From assembly GCA_947584375.1 (NCBI GenBank), contig CANPWL010000010.1, positions 1 to 52,968 of the forward strand: a DNA stretch of 52,968 nucleotides, written 5' to 3'. Below, one piece after another: positions 41,457 through 49,873 of the stretch. The notes under the pieces are model-generated. The model made no database searches. It was not told the origin of the DNA and saw only the letters and a program-made list of their open reading frames with translations. The DNA comes from an uncultured Clostridia bacterium. Lineage in GTDB: Bacteria; Bacillota; Clostridia; Oscillospirales; Ruminococcaceae. How positions within the stretch are numbered: position 1 is the first letter of the stretch; each line of letters begins with the position of its first letter. The translations under genes were made by a program, and so were the position numbers.

Positions 41457-41676
41457 TTGAAACAGCCTCCTCTCCTATAAATGGCTTGTCGAGAGATGGG
41501 AATATTGTTCCCCGGCATAGAGCAATGTTAACATCGTATGTTTTTTCCCATTTCTGAAAAGGAACGTATGCCATGCCTATTGGTGTACTTTCAGGAAATT
41601 TTCCTTCAGGCTGCGGACAGCCTTCACAAAAGCCGTCTGCACATATGTCAGATGATTTAGGTGTACAAATCTCCAT
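41437..41676 (-). CDS. cotJA: Spore coat protein CotJA
   Basis: CotJA (79 residues) is the first gene of the cotJ operon. It contains PIGMAYVPFQKWEKTYDVNIALCRGTIFPSLDKPF (quoted in parts: PIGMAYVPFQKW, YDVNIALCRGTIFP, LDKPF), the conserved CotJA core, after a cysteine-rich start (CADGFCEGCPQPEG). AAGGAG lies upstream of the ATG at 41676. In Bacillus subtilis the operon is transcribed by sigma-E; I could not find a convincing sigma-E promoter here. Its transcript would cross the element boundary and stop early unless excision has occurred. Confidence 0.95.
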   Translation of the reverse strand: MEICTPKSSDICADGFCEGCPQPEGKFPESTPIGMAYVPFQKWEKTYDVNIALCRGTIFPSLDKPFIGEEAVSNGCRKK

Positions 41677-42096
41677 GTTAATTCTCCTTAATATTATTTG
41701 TGATAATATGTCCCGTGTTCTATAAAGTTAAGTATAATTATATAAATATTTGAGGACATAAATATGTAATAACTCGGCTGAGTTGTTACATCACAATTTA
41801 TTATATGCAAACATGAATTTTTTGTTATTATATCGAAACTTGTCGCTTTGAAGGAATGAATATTAATAACCGCAGATATGATTTTCTGCGGTTATTTTCG
41901 TAAAAATTATATTTAAGATTTTATTGTTATATCGCTACGCTTTCTTTTTGAATAAAACAGTAAAGGTGCGGTATGTTTATGATTATATTTTATATATAAA
42001 AAGTAAAGTAATATTTACTTGAAATGTATCACATATTGGTATATAATTAATTTGTATTTGTTAAAATACTATATTATCATAAAAAGGAGTACTGCT
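41677..42096 (+). other. Divergent intergenic region with a hairpin
   Basis: This holds the cotJ upstream region and the leader of the next plus-strand gene. AATAACCGCAGA (41865-41876) pairs with TCTGCGGTTATT (41885-41896), followed by TTCG. The twelve-pair stem resembles a terminator but no gene end is adjacent. Nothing else is seen. Confidence 0.5.
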
Positions 42097-42468
42097 ATGA
42101 AAATGTTTAAGGTGTTCAGCAATTATAAGCCGCAAAAGATTAGCAGAATCGCTTTGTTTTCTTTCGCTGTAAGCCTGTTTTTCAAGGGCAGGAAAAAAGA
42201 TGGAAAGCATAAAAATATATTTATTAGGTTTGTAAGAAACTTTACAAGAGTTTCTTCTTTTGCAGGCATTGCCTCAATATTTGGAGCTAAAAATACAGTG
42301 AAAAATAAAGACATTGGCATTAGCTTTGAGGAAGCCGCAGAGTTGTACAATAAATCTGTCGGTGAAACAGTTATAGATATTGAATATGATAAAAAAGGAA
42401 ACGCAAAGGGTACAGGCAAACGTACTAAAACTTATTATGATTTAGATGAAATGACTTCAAAGTCTTGA
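42097..42468 (+). CDS. Small membrane-associated protein, unknown
   Basis: This 123-residue protein starts at ATG 42097, six bases after AAAGGAGT with a short spacer. It is basic, with a weakly hydrophobic segment (ISRIALFSFAVSLFF), a second near VSSFAGIASIFGA, and a soluble C-terminal half (GISFEEAAELYNKSVGETV). No family is recognised. It lies 30 bp upstream of the phospholipase C-like gene and is probably co-transcribed with it; it may be an immunity or export partner, but this is only positional. Confidence 0.6.
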   Translation: MKMFKVFSNYKPQKISRIALFSFAVSLFFKGRKKDGKHKNIFIRFVRNFTRVSSFAGIASIFGAKNTVKNKDIGISFEEAAELYNKSVGETVIDIEYDKKGNAKGTGKRTKTYYDLDEMTSKS

Positions 42469-42498
42469 TTTGCCGTTTTTTAGAAAGGTGAGAATTCT

Positions 42499-43674
42499 AT
42501 GAAAATTAATAAGAAATTTTTTGTTTCTTTAGGTCTGGGTACGACAGCGGCAGTGATGTTTTGCAGAAATAAAGCAGACGCTTGGTTCTCTGATACCCAC
42601 TCGGCTATATTTGAATCTGCTCTTGAGATTTTGAAAAATGATAATAAAAATGAAGCATATAATTTTTTTGAGGAGCATAAGGACCGTATTTCATACGGAG
42701 TTATTGTTCCTGATTTTAAGGGAGACAGAAATAAAGGCAGCGGAATGCACTATTACTCTTCATGCGATAAAAACGGAAATGCTATTCAGCCGACTTATAC
42801 AGGGTTTTATGCAAACAGGCTCGGCAGGTTTGCTCCATCGGCAAGGACAATGCTTGAAGAGAATTATACTATGAGTTTTATCCAGTTTGCAAACAATATG
42901 AATGATATGGCACTTGATTCTTTGGGAAGATGTATTCATTTTATTTCGGATATAGGCTGTACGGTTCATACGACTAACCTTATATCTTTGCCTACAAAAA
43001 ACAATCCGCATCATTGTTATGAAAAATACGCACTTGCAAATATGGAGCGTTTTCATACCAATAGCTGCGATGATAGTCTGTACGAGGCTTATCTAAATAA
43101 AAGCATAGGTGAAATGCTGAATATTCTATCCATAGAATCATCAAAATACTATGCTGATGTAAAGTCTGTTGAAAATACTACTTTTGAATACGCACTTATG
43201 AATATGCTTCCGCTAACCGAAAAGCACATTGCAGCATTTATGAATGCGTATTATGAAAGACTTTCGGAAAATGTGAAAAAGGCTTTGAAAGTTAAAAATA
43301 ACATTAGGATAAAATCTGTATGCGACAGCTCTTATCTTACTATATATGAAAACGGAAGGGCAGGGCTTTCTAAGCTGAAGGATAATTTGAATCAGACCTT
43401 TAATATAAGGCTTAATCTTGACGGAAGCGTTAGGATAGTTAATAAAGAGGGCAATTTGGTCTGCGACGGTATGTTTGGTTTTAAATGCGGAAAGGCAATT
43501 AAGAACAACGGATTCAGGCTGACCGAAACCAATGGATTTTATAAGATAACAACTGAGTATTCACGATTTACAAAACTATTGACAAATACTAAAAGGCATA
43601 TAAAATACCGTCTTTTTCAAAAGGACTTTGATCCGCTTGATGACAGTCAGATATGGCTTGTTGAAAAAGTATAA
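42499..43674 (+). CDS. Zinc-dependent phospholipase C-like secreted protein with C-terminal beta-trefoil-like domain
   Basis: This 391-residue protein has a short signal-like start, then AWFSDTHSAIF, matching the mature zinc phospholipase C opening (Trp then His). Further metal-ligand candidates are PDFKGD, GSGMHYYS, RCIHFISDIGCTVHTTN and HHCYEKYA, in the order seen in alpha-toxin-type enzymes. Residues about 265-391 are different from the C2-like domain of alpha-toxin; they look like repeated beta units ending SQIWLVEKV, as in ricin-type lectin domains. It could hydrolyse host or bacterial phospholipids. GAAAGGTGAG precedes the ATG. Confidence 0.75.
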   Translation: MKINKKFFVSLGLGTTAAVMFCRNKADAWFSDTHSAIFESALEILKNDNKNEAYNFFEEHKDRISYGVIVPDFKGDRNKGSGMHYYSSCDKNGNAIQPTYTGFYANRLGRFAPSARTMLEENYTMSFIQFANNMNDMALDSLGRCIHFISDIGCTVHTTNLISLPTKNNPHHCYEKYALANMERFHTNSCDDSLYEAYLNKSIGEMLNILSIESSKYYADVKSVENTTFEYALMNMLPLTEKHIAAFMNAYYERLSENVKKALKVKNNIRIKSVCDSSYLTIYENGRAGLSKLKDNLNQTFNIRLNLDGSVRIVNKEGNLVCDGMFGFKCGKAIKNNGFRLTETNGFYKITTEYSRFTKLLTNTKRHIKYRLFQKDFDPLDDSQIWLVEKV

Positions 43675-43767
43675 ACCTTAAAAGATTGCAGACATATAAT
43701 ATTAGTAATTTGAATATTTTAGTTTTTATATGAATTTGGAATTATTTACAGAAAGGAATGTATTTTA

Positions 43768-44976
43768 ATGAAAACACTTGTACTTTTATGCGACGGAATG
43801 GCGGACTACCCTGTAAAGGAATTAGGGAATAAAACTCCTATGGGTGCGTCTGTTACTCCTAATATGGATAAATTAGCTAAGAAAAGCTATTTGGGACTTG
43901 TAAAGACAGTTGCTGATAATATGAAACCCGGAAGCGATGTTGCAAATCTTGCAGTGCTGGGGTATGATCCGCAGGTTTATTATTCGGGTCGTTCTCCTCT
44001 TGAGGCAGGTTCTATCGGTATTGATATGAAGCCTACTGATGTTTCGTTCAGGTGTAATTTAGTTACTTTGTCTGACGATGCTGATTATTCTGACAAAACC
44101 ATTTTGGATTATTGTGCTGATGATATCTCAACGGATGAGGCAAGAGAAATAGTGAAAACCTTAGCCGAGCATTTCAACAATGAGGAATTTCAGCTTTATT
44201 CAGGAGTTTCATACCGCCATTGTCTTATCTGGAACAATGGTACAACTGATGTCGGAACGCTTACTCCGCCTCATGATATAACAGGAAAGCCGATAAAGAA
44301 TTACATACCTTTACACCCTAACGCAAAAAAGCTTTATGATATGATGGTTGAAAGCTATGATATACTTAAAGATCATCCGGTGAATAAAGCAAGAGAAGCA
44401 AAAGGCTTAAGACCTGCAAATTCTATGTGGTTCTGGGGCGAGGGAACAAGAAAGGCTCTTATGCCGTTTGAGGAAAAATACGGACTTAAAGGCTCAATAA
44501 TTTCTGCTGTTGATCTTTTGAAAGGAATAGGAAAGTTCAGTGGTATGAATGTTGTGAATGTTGAGGGAGCAACGGGATATATTGACACAAACTTTGAGGG
44601 AAAAGCCAATGCTGCTATTCAGGAGTTTAAAAACGGTCAGGACTTTGTGTATATTCATGTTGAGGCTCCTGACGAGTGCGGTCACAGACATGAAATAGAG
44701 AATAAGAAAAAGTCAATTGAGCTTATAGATGAAAAGATATTAGGACCTGTTTTGAACTCGTTGGAGGAATATGAAGATTATAAGGTTTTGATTATGCCTG
44801 ACCACGCAACACCTCTTGAGTTAAGAACACATACAAACGACCCTATTCCTTTTTTGATGTATCATAAAAAAGATGAGGTTGAGGGAAAAGACGAATTTAC
44901 AGAAAAGACTTGTGAAGAAACGGGTGTTTATATTGAGGACGGTCATAAAATTTTGAGTATATTCCTGGAAAGATAG
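43768..44976 (+). CDS. apgM: ApgM-family phosphoglycerate mutase-like enzyme (possible homoserine kinase role)
   Basis: This 402-residue alkaline-phosphatase-superfamily protein is of the archaeal cofactor-independent phosphoglycerate mutase type. It has LVLLCDGMADYP with a metal-ligand Asp, MKPGSDVANLAVLGYDP with the catalytic Ser, GRSPLEAGSIGI, VHVEAPDECGH and IMPDHATPLELRTHT. The length fits the family. In several bacteria relatives act as homoserine kinase instead. Aspartokinase, the first enzyme of that pathway, is the next gene on the same strand, which favours the threonine role. Sequence alone does not decide. Confidence 0.8.
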   Translation: MKTLVLLCDGMADYPVKELGNKTPMGASVTPNMDKLAKKSYLGLVKTVADNMKPGSDVANLAVLGYDPQVYYSGRSPLEAGSIGIDMKPTDVSFRCNLVTLSDDADYSDKTILDYCADDISTDEAREIVKTLAEHFNNEEFQLYSGVSYRHCLIWNNGTTDVGTLTPPHDITGKPIKNYIPLHPNAKKLYDMMVESYDILKDHPVNKAREAKGLRPANSMWFWGEGTRKALMPFEEKYGLKGSIISAVDLLKGIGKFSGMNVVNVEGATGYIDTNFEGKANAAIQEFKNGQDFVYIHVEAPDECGHRHEIENKKKSIELIDEKILGPVLNSLEEYEDYKVLIMPDHATPLELRTHTNDPIPFLMYHKKDEVEGKDEFTEKTCEETGVYIEDGHKILSIFLER

Positions 44977-45054
44977 AACTGTTTTTGATATAAGTACAGT
45001 TGTATTTGAACAAAAAACTATGAATTATCATCAGTTATTTGTATTGATTGTCAA

Positions 45055-45083
45055 TTGACTTGTTTTCAAAATAAAATTATAAT
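45055..45083 (+). promoter_or_regulatory. Sigma-A promoter for aspartokinase
   Basis: TTGACT (45055-45060) and TATAAT (45078-45083) are 17 bp apart, 56 bp upstream of the start codon. The following leader contains GCTCCTTAAGGAGC (45115-45128), a short palindrome that includes the ribosome binding sequence AAGGAG. Confidence 0.7.
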
Positions 45084-45139
45084 TGAAATAATGTCAATAT
45101 TTGAGAGGGGGATCGCTCCTTAAGGAGCATTAAGATAAA

Positions 45140-46459
45140 ATGATTAAAGTTGTAAAGTTCGGCGGAAGCTCGCTTGCAGACGCTAAACAGTTCAAAAAGG
45201 TCGCTGACATTATAAAAAGCGACAGCTCCAGGAGATTTGTTGTTCCGTCAGCACCGGGAAAAAGGTTTGATGATGATGTGAAAATAACAGATATGCTGTA
45301 CTCATGTTATTCAAAAGCCGCAAGAGGACAGGATTTTGAAAAGGAGTTTGAGGAGATAAAAGCGAGATATAACGGAATTATTGATGAGTTGTCCCTTGAT
45401 ATTTCTTTAGAGGAAGAGTTCAATAATATAAAGGCTTGTTTTACTCAAAAGGCAGGAAGAGATTATGCTGCTTCAAGAGGCGAGTATTTAAACGGAATAC
45501 TGCTTGCTAAATATTTGGATTTTGAGTTTATTGACGCTGCTGACGTTATATTCTTCAACGATAAAGGGGCTTATGACGGTAATAAGACAGCTTTTGTTAT
45601 GGGAGAGCGTCTTAATGGCGTAGAGCATGCTGTAATACCCGGATTTTACGGCTCGATGCCTAATGATACAATAAAGACTTTCTCACGAGGCGGTTCTGAT
45701 ATAACGGGATCAATAGTAGCATCTGTTGTTACTGCTGATGTTTATGAAAACTGGACTGATGTTTCGGGATTCTTAATTGCCGATCCTAGGATAATAGATA
45801 ATCCTATGACAATAACATCAATTACTTATAAGGAGCTTCGTGAGCTTTCATATATGGGTGCGACAGTACTTCATGACGAAGCTATTTTTCCTGTAAGAAA
45901 AGCAGGGATTCCTATTAACATAAAGAATACAAATAAACCTGACGATATTGGAACAATGATTGTTGAGTCTACATCTCAGAAGTCTGAATACACCATAACC
46001 GGCATCGCAGGAAAAAAGGGCTTTGTTGTTGTCAATATTGAAAAGGATATGATGAATTCTGAGCTTGGTTTCGGCAGGCGCGTTTTAGAGGTTTTTGAAA
46101 AGAATGGTGTTTCCTTTGAGCATATGCCGTCAGGTATTGACACCATGAGCGTTATCGTCAATCTTGATGAGTTTGCTGAAAAAGAACAGGAGATACTTGC
46201 CGGACTTCACAGAAATGTTCAGCCGGATTCAATAGAAATTGAAACTGATTTGGCTTTGGTTGCAGTAGTGGGACGGGGAATGAAATCTAACAGAGGAACT
46301 GCGGGAAGAATTTTTTCATCACTTGCACACAGCCATGTTAATGTCAAGATGATTGATCAGGGTTCCAGCGAGCTTAATATAATAATCGGTGTTGAGGAAG
46401 CTGATTTTAAAACGGCTATCAAAGCAATTTATGACATTTTTGTATTGCAGAGACTCTAA
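45140..46459 (+). CDS. lysC: Aspartate kinase
   Basis: This 439-residue enzyme makes aspartyl-phosphate for lysine, diaminopimelate, threonine and methionine. The catalytic domain has VVKFGGSSLADAKQF, FSRGGSDITGSIVA and ENWTDVSGFLIADPR; two ACT domains follow (about 290-439; VVNIEKDMMNSELG and LVAVVGRGMKSNRGTAGRIF) for feedback control. ATG follows AAGGAG within a palindromic leader. It has its own promoter, so it is at most partly linked with the ApgM-type gene. Which amino acid inhibits it cannot be read from the sequence. Confidence 0.95.
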   Translation: MIKVVKFGGSSLADAKQFKKVADIIKSDSSRRFVVPSAPGKRFDDDVKITDMLYSCYSKAARGQDFEKEFEEIKARYNGIIDELSLDISLEEEFNNIKACFTQKAGRDYAASRGEYLNGILLAKYLDFEFIDAADVIFFNDKGAYDGNKTAFVMGERLNGVEHAVIPGFYGSMPNDTIKTFSRGGSDITGSIVASVVTADVYENWTDVSGFLIADPRIIDNPMTITSITYKELRELSYMGATVLHDEAIFPVRKAGIPINIKNTNKPDDIGTMIVESTSQKSEYTITGIAGKKGFVVVNIEKDMMNSELGFGRRVLEVFEKNGVSFEHMPSGIDTMSVIVNLDEFAEKEQEILAGLHRNVQPDSIEIETDLALVAVVGRGMKSNRGTAGRIFSSLAHSHVNVKMIDQGSSELNIIIGVEEADFKTAIKAIYDIFVLQRL

Positions 46460-46538
46460 TTTTTGAATTGCGGTCATTATATGCTTTTATTGGGCTTGAC
46501 GAGTACAATTTTGCAGAAAAAACATTATTGAATAAATG

Positions 46539-46575
46539 AACTGTCTTGTTTTATTAGCAAGGCAGTTTTTGTTTA
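46539..46575 (+). terminator. Intrinsic terminator after aspartokinase
   Basis: AACTGTCTTG and CAAGGCAGTT pair around a T-rich loop, with one G-T pair, followed by TTTGTTT. Confidence 0.75.
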
Positions 46576-46675
46576 TTATGCTTGACATAAGTGTTATAAT
46601 GTTATTAAGAATATGGATTATGGGCTTTTCGTTTAATTATATTTATATGATTTATATATATGAATGGAGATTAAG

Positions 46676-47875
46676 ATGACAAAATTTAATGGAATAGTAA
46701 AAAGTGCTTTGTCGCTTGCTGTATTCAGAGGCGTTTTAAAAAATCATGTGATTGAAAAGTTATTAAAGCTTCTTAATGATATTAGTGACAATACAGCAGG
46801 GCAAAATATTTTAATAAATGAATATTCGGAATTTGCAAGTGAGCTTTACAAGTACGGTGACAACTTGACAGAATATTTGCTGAAAATTGTTTTGGAAGAT
46901 GAGAATATATATATGCTCAAAAAGGGTTGCGGAGAGGAAATCAGCGATATTTTGGAGGATTGTCTGGCAAATGAGCTTTTGACGCTTCAAAGTCTTTCAC
47001 AGATTAGCCCTGACGATATAATTAAATATATAGGTTACAGCGGATTTATGCCTAAGTGGAAAACCGAAGATAGTGATTTTAGAAAAATATATTCGGAAAG
47101 AATACAAAATATAAACAAGTTTGGGTATGGTATTTATTCCAATAACCATATTTTTATTATCAGGGACGGAAAAATAAAACCTGTCAGTTATCCCGATAAT
47201 ACAAGACTTTCACAGCTTTCTGGTTATGAGATGCAAAGGCAGACGGTTATTGATAACACTATTGCTCTCATTAACGGAAAGCCTGCAAACAATGTGCTTC
47301 TTTACGGTGACTGCGGAACCGGTAAATCTTCTACTGTAAAGGCTATTGCCAATGAGTACAAGGACAGGGGTTTGAGGCTTATTGAACTGAAAAAGAAACA
47401 ACTTCATGAAATTCCTTTAATTGTAGAAACGGTTAGCAGAAATCCTTTGAAGTTTATTTTGTTTATTGACGATTTATCTTTTACCGAGAATGATGATGAT
47501 TTTGCTGCTCTTAAAGCTATTTTAGAGGGAAGTGTTTCTTCTTCCGCAGAAAATCTTGTTATTTACGCAACATCAAACCGCCGTCATTTGATAAAAGAAT
47601 CTTTTTCAACCAGAGCGGGTGACGACATACATTTTAACGATACTATGCAGGAACTTTTATCCTTGTCAGATAGGTTTGGGATCAGAGTCGTATTTGAGAA
47701 ACCTGATAAAAAGCTTTATTTAAGTGTTGTCGAAGATTTGGCTAGACTTTATAAAATTGATATGCCAATTGAAACTGTAAAGAGCAAGGCTGAGGTTTTT
47801 GCTCTGGAGAGGGGAGGAAGATCCCCTAGGGTGGCAAAGCAGTTTATTGAAATGTTGAAAGGAATTGAGGAGTAA
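46676..47875 (+). CDS. AAA-type ATP-binding protein (DUF815 family)
   Basis: This 399-residue protein has an N-terminal helical region and an AAA ATPase domain (about 170-395) with NNVLLYGDCGTGKSSTVKAI as Walker A, KFILFIDDLSF as Walker B, and VIYATSNRRHLI as sensor 1. That is the DUF815 family, of unknown substrate. ATG at 46676 follows GGAG by six bases; the ATG at 46664 overlaps that site. The stop overlaps the start of the acetyltransferase gene (TAATG), so the two are translated together. Possible roles include remodelling or loading of a protein complex. Confidence 0.8.
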   Translation: MTKFNGIVKSALSLAVFRGVLKNHVIEKLLKLLNDISDNTAGQNILINEYSEFASELYKYGDNLTEYLLKIVLEDENIYMLKKGCGEEISDILEDCLANELLTLQSLSQISPDDIIKYIGYSGFMPKWKTEDSDFRKIYSERIQNINKFGYGIYSNNHIFIIRDGKIKPVSYPDNTRLSQLSGYEMQRQTVIDNTIALINGKPANNVLLYGDCGTGKSSTVKAIANEYKDRGLRLIELKKKQLHEIPLIVETVSRNPLKFILFIDDLSFTENDDDFAALKAILEGSVSSSAENLVIYATSNRRHLIKESFSTRAGDDIHFNDTMQELLSLSDRFGIRVVFEKPDKKLYLSVVEDLARLYKIDMPIETVKSKAEVFALERGGRSPRVAKQFIEMLKGIEE

Positions 47876-48369
47876 TGGAACTTAGAAAAGTCAGAACAAA
47901 AAAGCAAATAGAAGAAACTGCCAGGCTAGCTAATGAGATATGGCATGAGCATTATATTAGTATTATTTCAGAGGAACAGATAGACTATATGGTAGATAAA
48001 TTTCAATCTGCCGAGGTTATTAACAAGCAAATCAAAAAACAGAACTATGAGTATTACAATTTCGTTGAGAATGGTAAAAGCGTAGGCTATTTCGGATTTG
48101 TTGAGCAGGAGGACGGTGTGATGTTTCTTTCAAAAATCTACCTGCTGAAATCTGAAAGAGGTAAAGGATTTTCAAGGCAGGCATTTGAGTTTTTGAAAAA
48201 GGAAGCGAAGAGCAGAGGGCTTTCAAAAATCTGGCTTACAGTTAATAGGGGAAATAAACATTCGATAGAAATTTATAAGAAGTTCGGAATGTACATAGAG
48301 AAAACTCAGATAGCTGATATCGGCGATGATTTTGTGATGGACGACTTTGTTTTTGTCTACGATGTTTAA
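47875..48369 (+). CDS. GNAT-family N-acetyltransferase
   Basis: This 164-residue GNAT protein would transfer an acetyl group from acetyl-CoA to an amine. The pattern KIYLLKSERGKGFSRQAFEFLKK (shown in parts: YLLKSERGKG, FSRQAFEFL) contains the RGKGxSR acetyl-CoA loop, followed by KIWLTVNRGNKHSIEIYKKFG, the usual last motif. Its start overlaps the DUF815 ATPase stop by one base, indicating tight coupling. The substrate is unknown; close GNAT relatives act on small molecules or on ribosomal and other proteins. Confidence 0.85.
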   Translation: MELRKVRTKKQIEETARLANEIWHEHYISIISEEQIDYMVDKFQSAEVINKQIKKQNYEYYNFVENGKSVGYFGFVEQEDGVMFLSKIYLLKSERGKGFSRQAFEFLKKEAKSRGLSKIWLTVNRGNKHSIEIYKKFGMYIEKTQIADIGDDFVMDDFVFVYDV

Positions 48370-48441
48370 GAAGTGAGCCAAAGTTTAAACCAGTCTTTCT
48401 TATGTACCTTGCTATTAATGTGTAAAATTTATAAAAAATGG

Positions 48442-48470
48442 TTGACAAAAACGTAATAATAGTGTATTTT
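48442..48470 (+). promoter_or_regulatory. Sigma-A promoter for the YD-repeat gene
   Basis: TTGACA (48442-48447) and TATTTT (48465-48470) are separated by 17 bp, about 107 bp upstream of the start codon. Confidence 0.6.
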
Positions 48471-48576
48471 TTTATTATGTTAAAAAATGATACAGCAATG
48501 AAATAATCGATTAATTATACTGTATGTATTGGCTTAGATTTTAATAAAACGGACATAAGGAAAGGAAAGAAAAAGT

Positions 48577-49722
48577 ATGGAAAAAAGAATTTTATCGATG
48601 ATTACAGCATTTATTCTGACAATTAGTTTTGCAGTTGGTACAACTGTGGAAGCCATTAATATTCAATTGATAGCAAATATGTCAGTAGCTGCTGATGGAT
48701 ATGTTTGTACATATTGTGAGGACAGCGATGGTTACTGGGTGAAGTATACTCATGATGAAAAGGGTAATATAACATTCAGTGAAGAAAAAAATGGATACAC
48801 TGAAACTTATACTTATGATGACAAGGGCAATGTAACAACTTATGAAGACAGCGACGGATATCGCATTTTTTATACTTATGATGAAAATGGAAAGCTTACT
48901 CGTGAAAAGGACAATTCAGGATACTGGACAAATTATAAATATGATGAAAGAGGCAATGAAATACTTGTTGAAACCGAGTATATGTCAATAACTATTGATT
49001 ATACATATGATGAAAATGGATATATAACAACTGCGGTAATGGATTACGGAGATGGATTAGGCACTTTTACAATTTCCTATGAATACGACAGTAATGGAAA
49101 TATTACATATGAATCTAGTAATGATGGTGATTGGACAAGATACACCTATGATGAAAACAGCAAGCTTATTCAGACAGAAGACTCATATGGAAGCGTGGTA
49201 AAATATCAATATGATAAAAACGGCAATTTGATACGTTATGAGGATAGCGACGGTTATTGGATTGAATTAAAATATGAAAAGATCAAAAATGAGCCTGAGA
49301 AAACATCAAATAATGAGTCACCAAATACTTCATCGAATGTAAAGTCTACAACTGCAACAACCACAAGAAGCTCAGAACAAGTAGCAAAAGATAAAAAGAA
49401 AGCAGTAAAGGAAATGAAACAGGCAAAAATCAAAAAGATGAATGTCAATAGCAAGGGCAAGAAGATAATTGTATCCTGGAAAAAGGTAAAGAAAGCGAAA
49501 GGCTATCAGGTACAGGTATCGACAAAGAAGAACTTCAAGAAGATAATATCTGATAAGAATACGAAAAAGAATAAGATTACTATAAAGAACAAAAAAATAA
49601 AGAGTAAAAAGACTTACTATGTAAGAGTAAGAGCGTATACAACATACAAGGACAAGAACGGTGTATCTCAGAAAGTGTATAGTAAGTGGGTTAAGAAGGC
49701 AAAGAAAGTAAAAGTTAAATAG
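48577..49722 (+). CDS. Secreted YD-repeat protein with FnIII-like C-terminus
   Basis: This 381-residue protein has a signal peptide (SMITAFILTISFAVGTTVEA). About eight tandem YD/RHS-like repeats follow (about 42-232), each near YTYDDKGNVTTYEDSDG, then a Ser/Thr/Asn linker (about 235-270). A basic C-terminal FnIII-like domain (about 285-381; KIIVSWKKVKKAKGYQVQV to YSKWVKKAKKVKVK) completes it. YD repeats build beta-rich shells that bind carbohydrate or enclose toxins, but this protein is short and has no toxin tip. The very basic end may hold it on the wall. GGAAAGGAAAG precedes the ATG. Confidence 0.8.
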   Translation: MEKRILSMITAFILTISFAVGTTVEAINIQLIANMSVAADGYVCTYCEDSDGYWVKYTHDEKGNITFSEEKNGYTETYTYDDKGNVTTYEDSDGYRIFYTYDENGKLTREKDNSGYWTNYKYDERGNEILVETEYMSITIDYTYDENGYITTAVMDYGDGLGTFTISYEYDSNGNITYESSNDGDWTRYTYDENSKLIQTEDSYGSVVKYQYDKNGNLIRYEDSDGYWIELKYEKIKNEPEKTSNNESPNTSSNVKSTTATTTRSSEQVAKDKKKAVKEMKQAKIKKMNVNSKGKKIIVSWKKVKKAKGYQVQVSTKKNFKKIISDKNTKKNKITIKNKKIKSKKTYYVRVRAYTTYKDKNGVSQKVYSKWVKKAKKVKVK

Positions 49723-49738
49723 AATTTCAGTATTATAA

Positions 49739-49775
49739 AAAACCGCTCAGGCTAAATACTTGAGCGGTTTTGTTC
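49739..49775 (+). terminator. Intrinsic terminator after the YD-repeat gene
   Basis: AAAACCGCTCA and TGAGCGGTTTT pair around an eleven-base loop, followed by GTTCTTG. Confidence 0.85.
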
Positions 49776-49873
49776 TTGTGCTGAATCCAAACGATTATTA
49801 AAGTATATAGTAATAAAACATTTAAAAGATTGACTGCATCATGGGATGCTTTTAATAATGTATTGGTGCAGAG

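Noticed and set aside
41677-41760. Sigma-E promoter for cotJA
   Set aside because: CATATTAT occurs upstream of cotJA, but no acceptable -35 element lies 13-15 bp before it; too weak to report as a feature.
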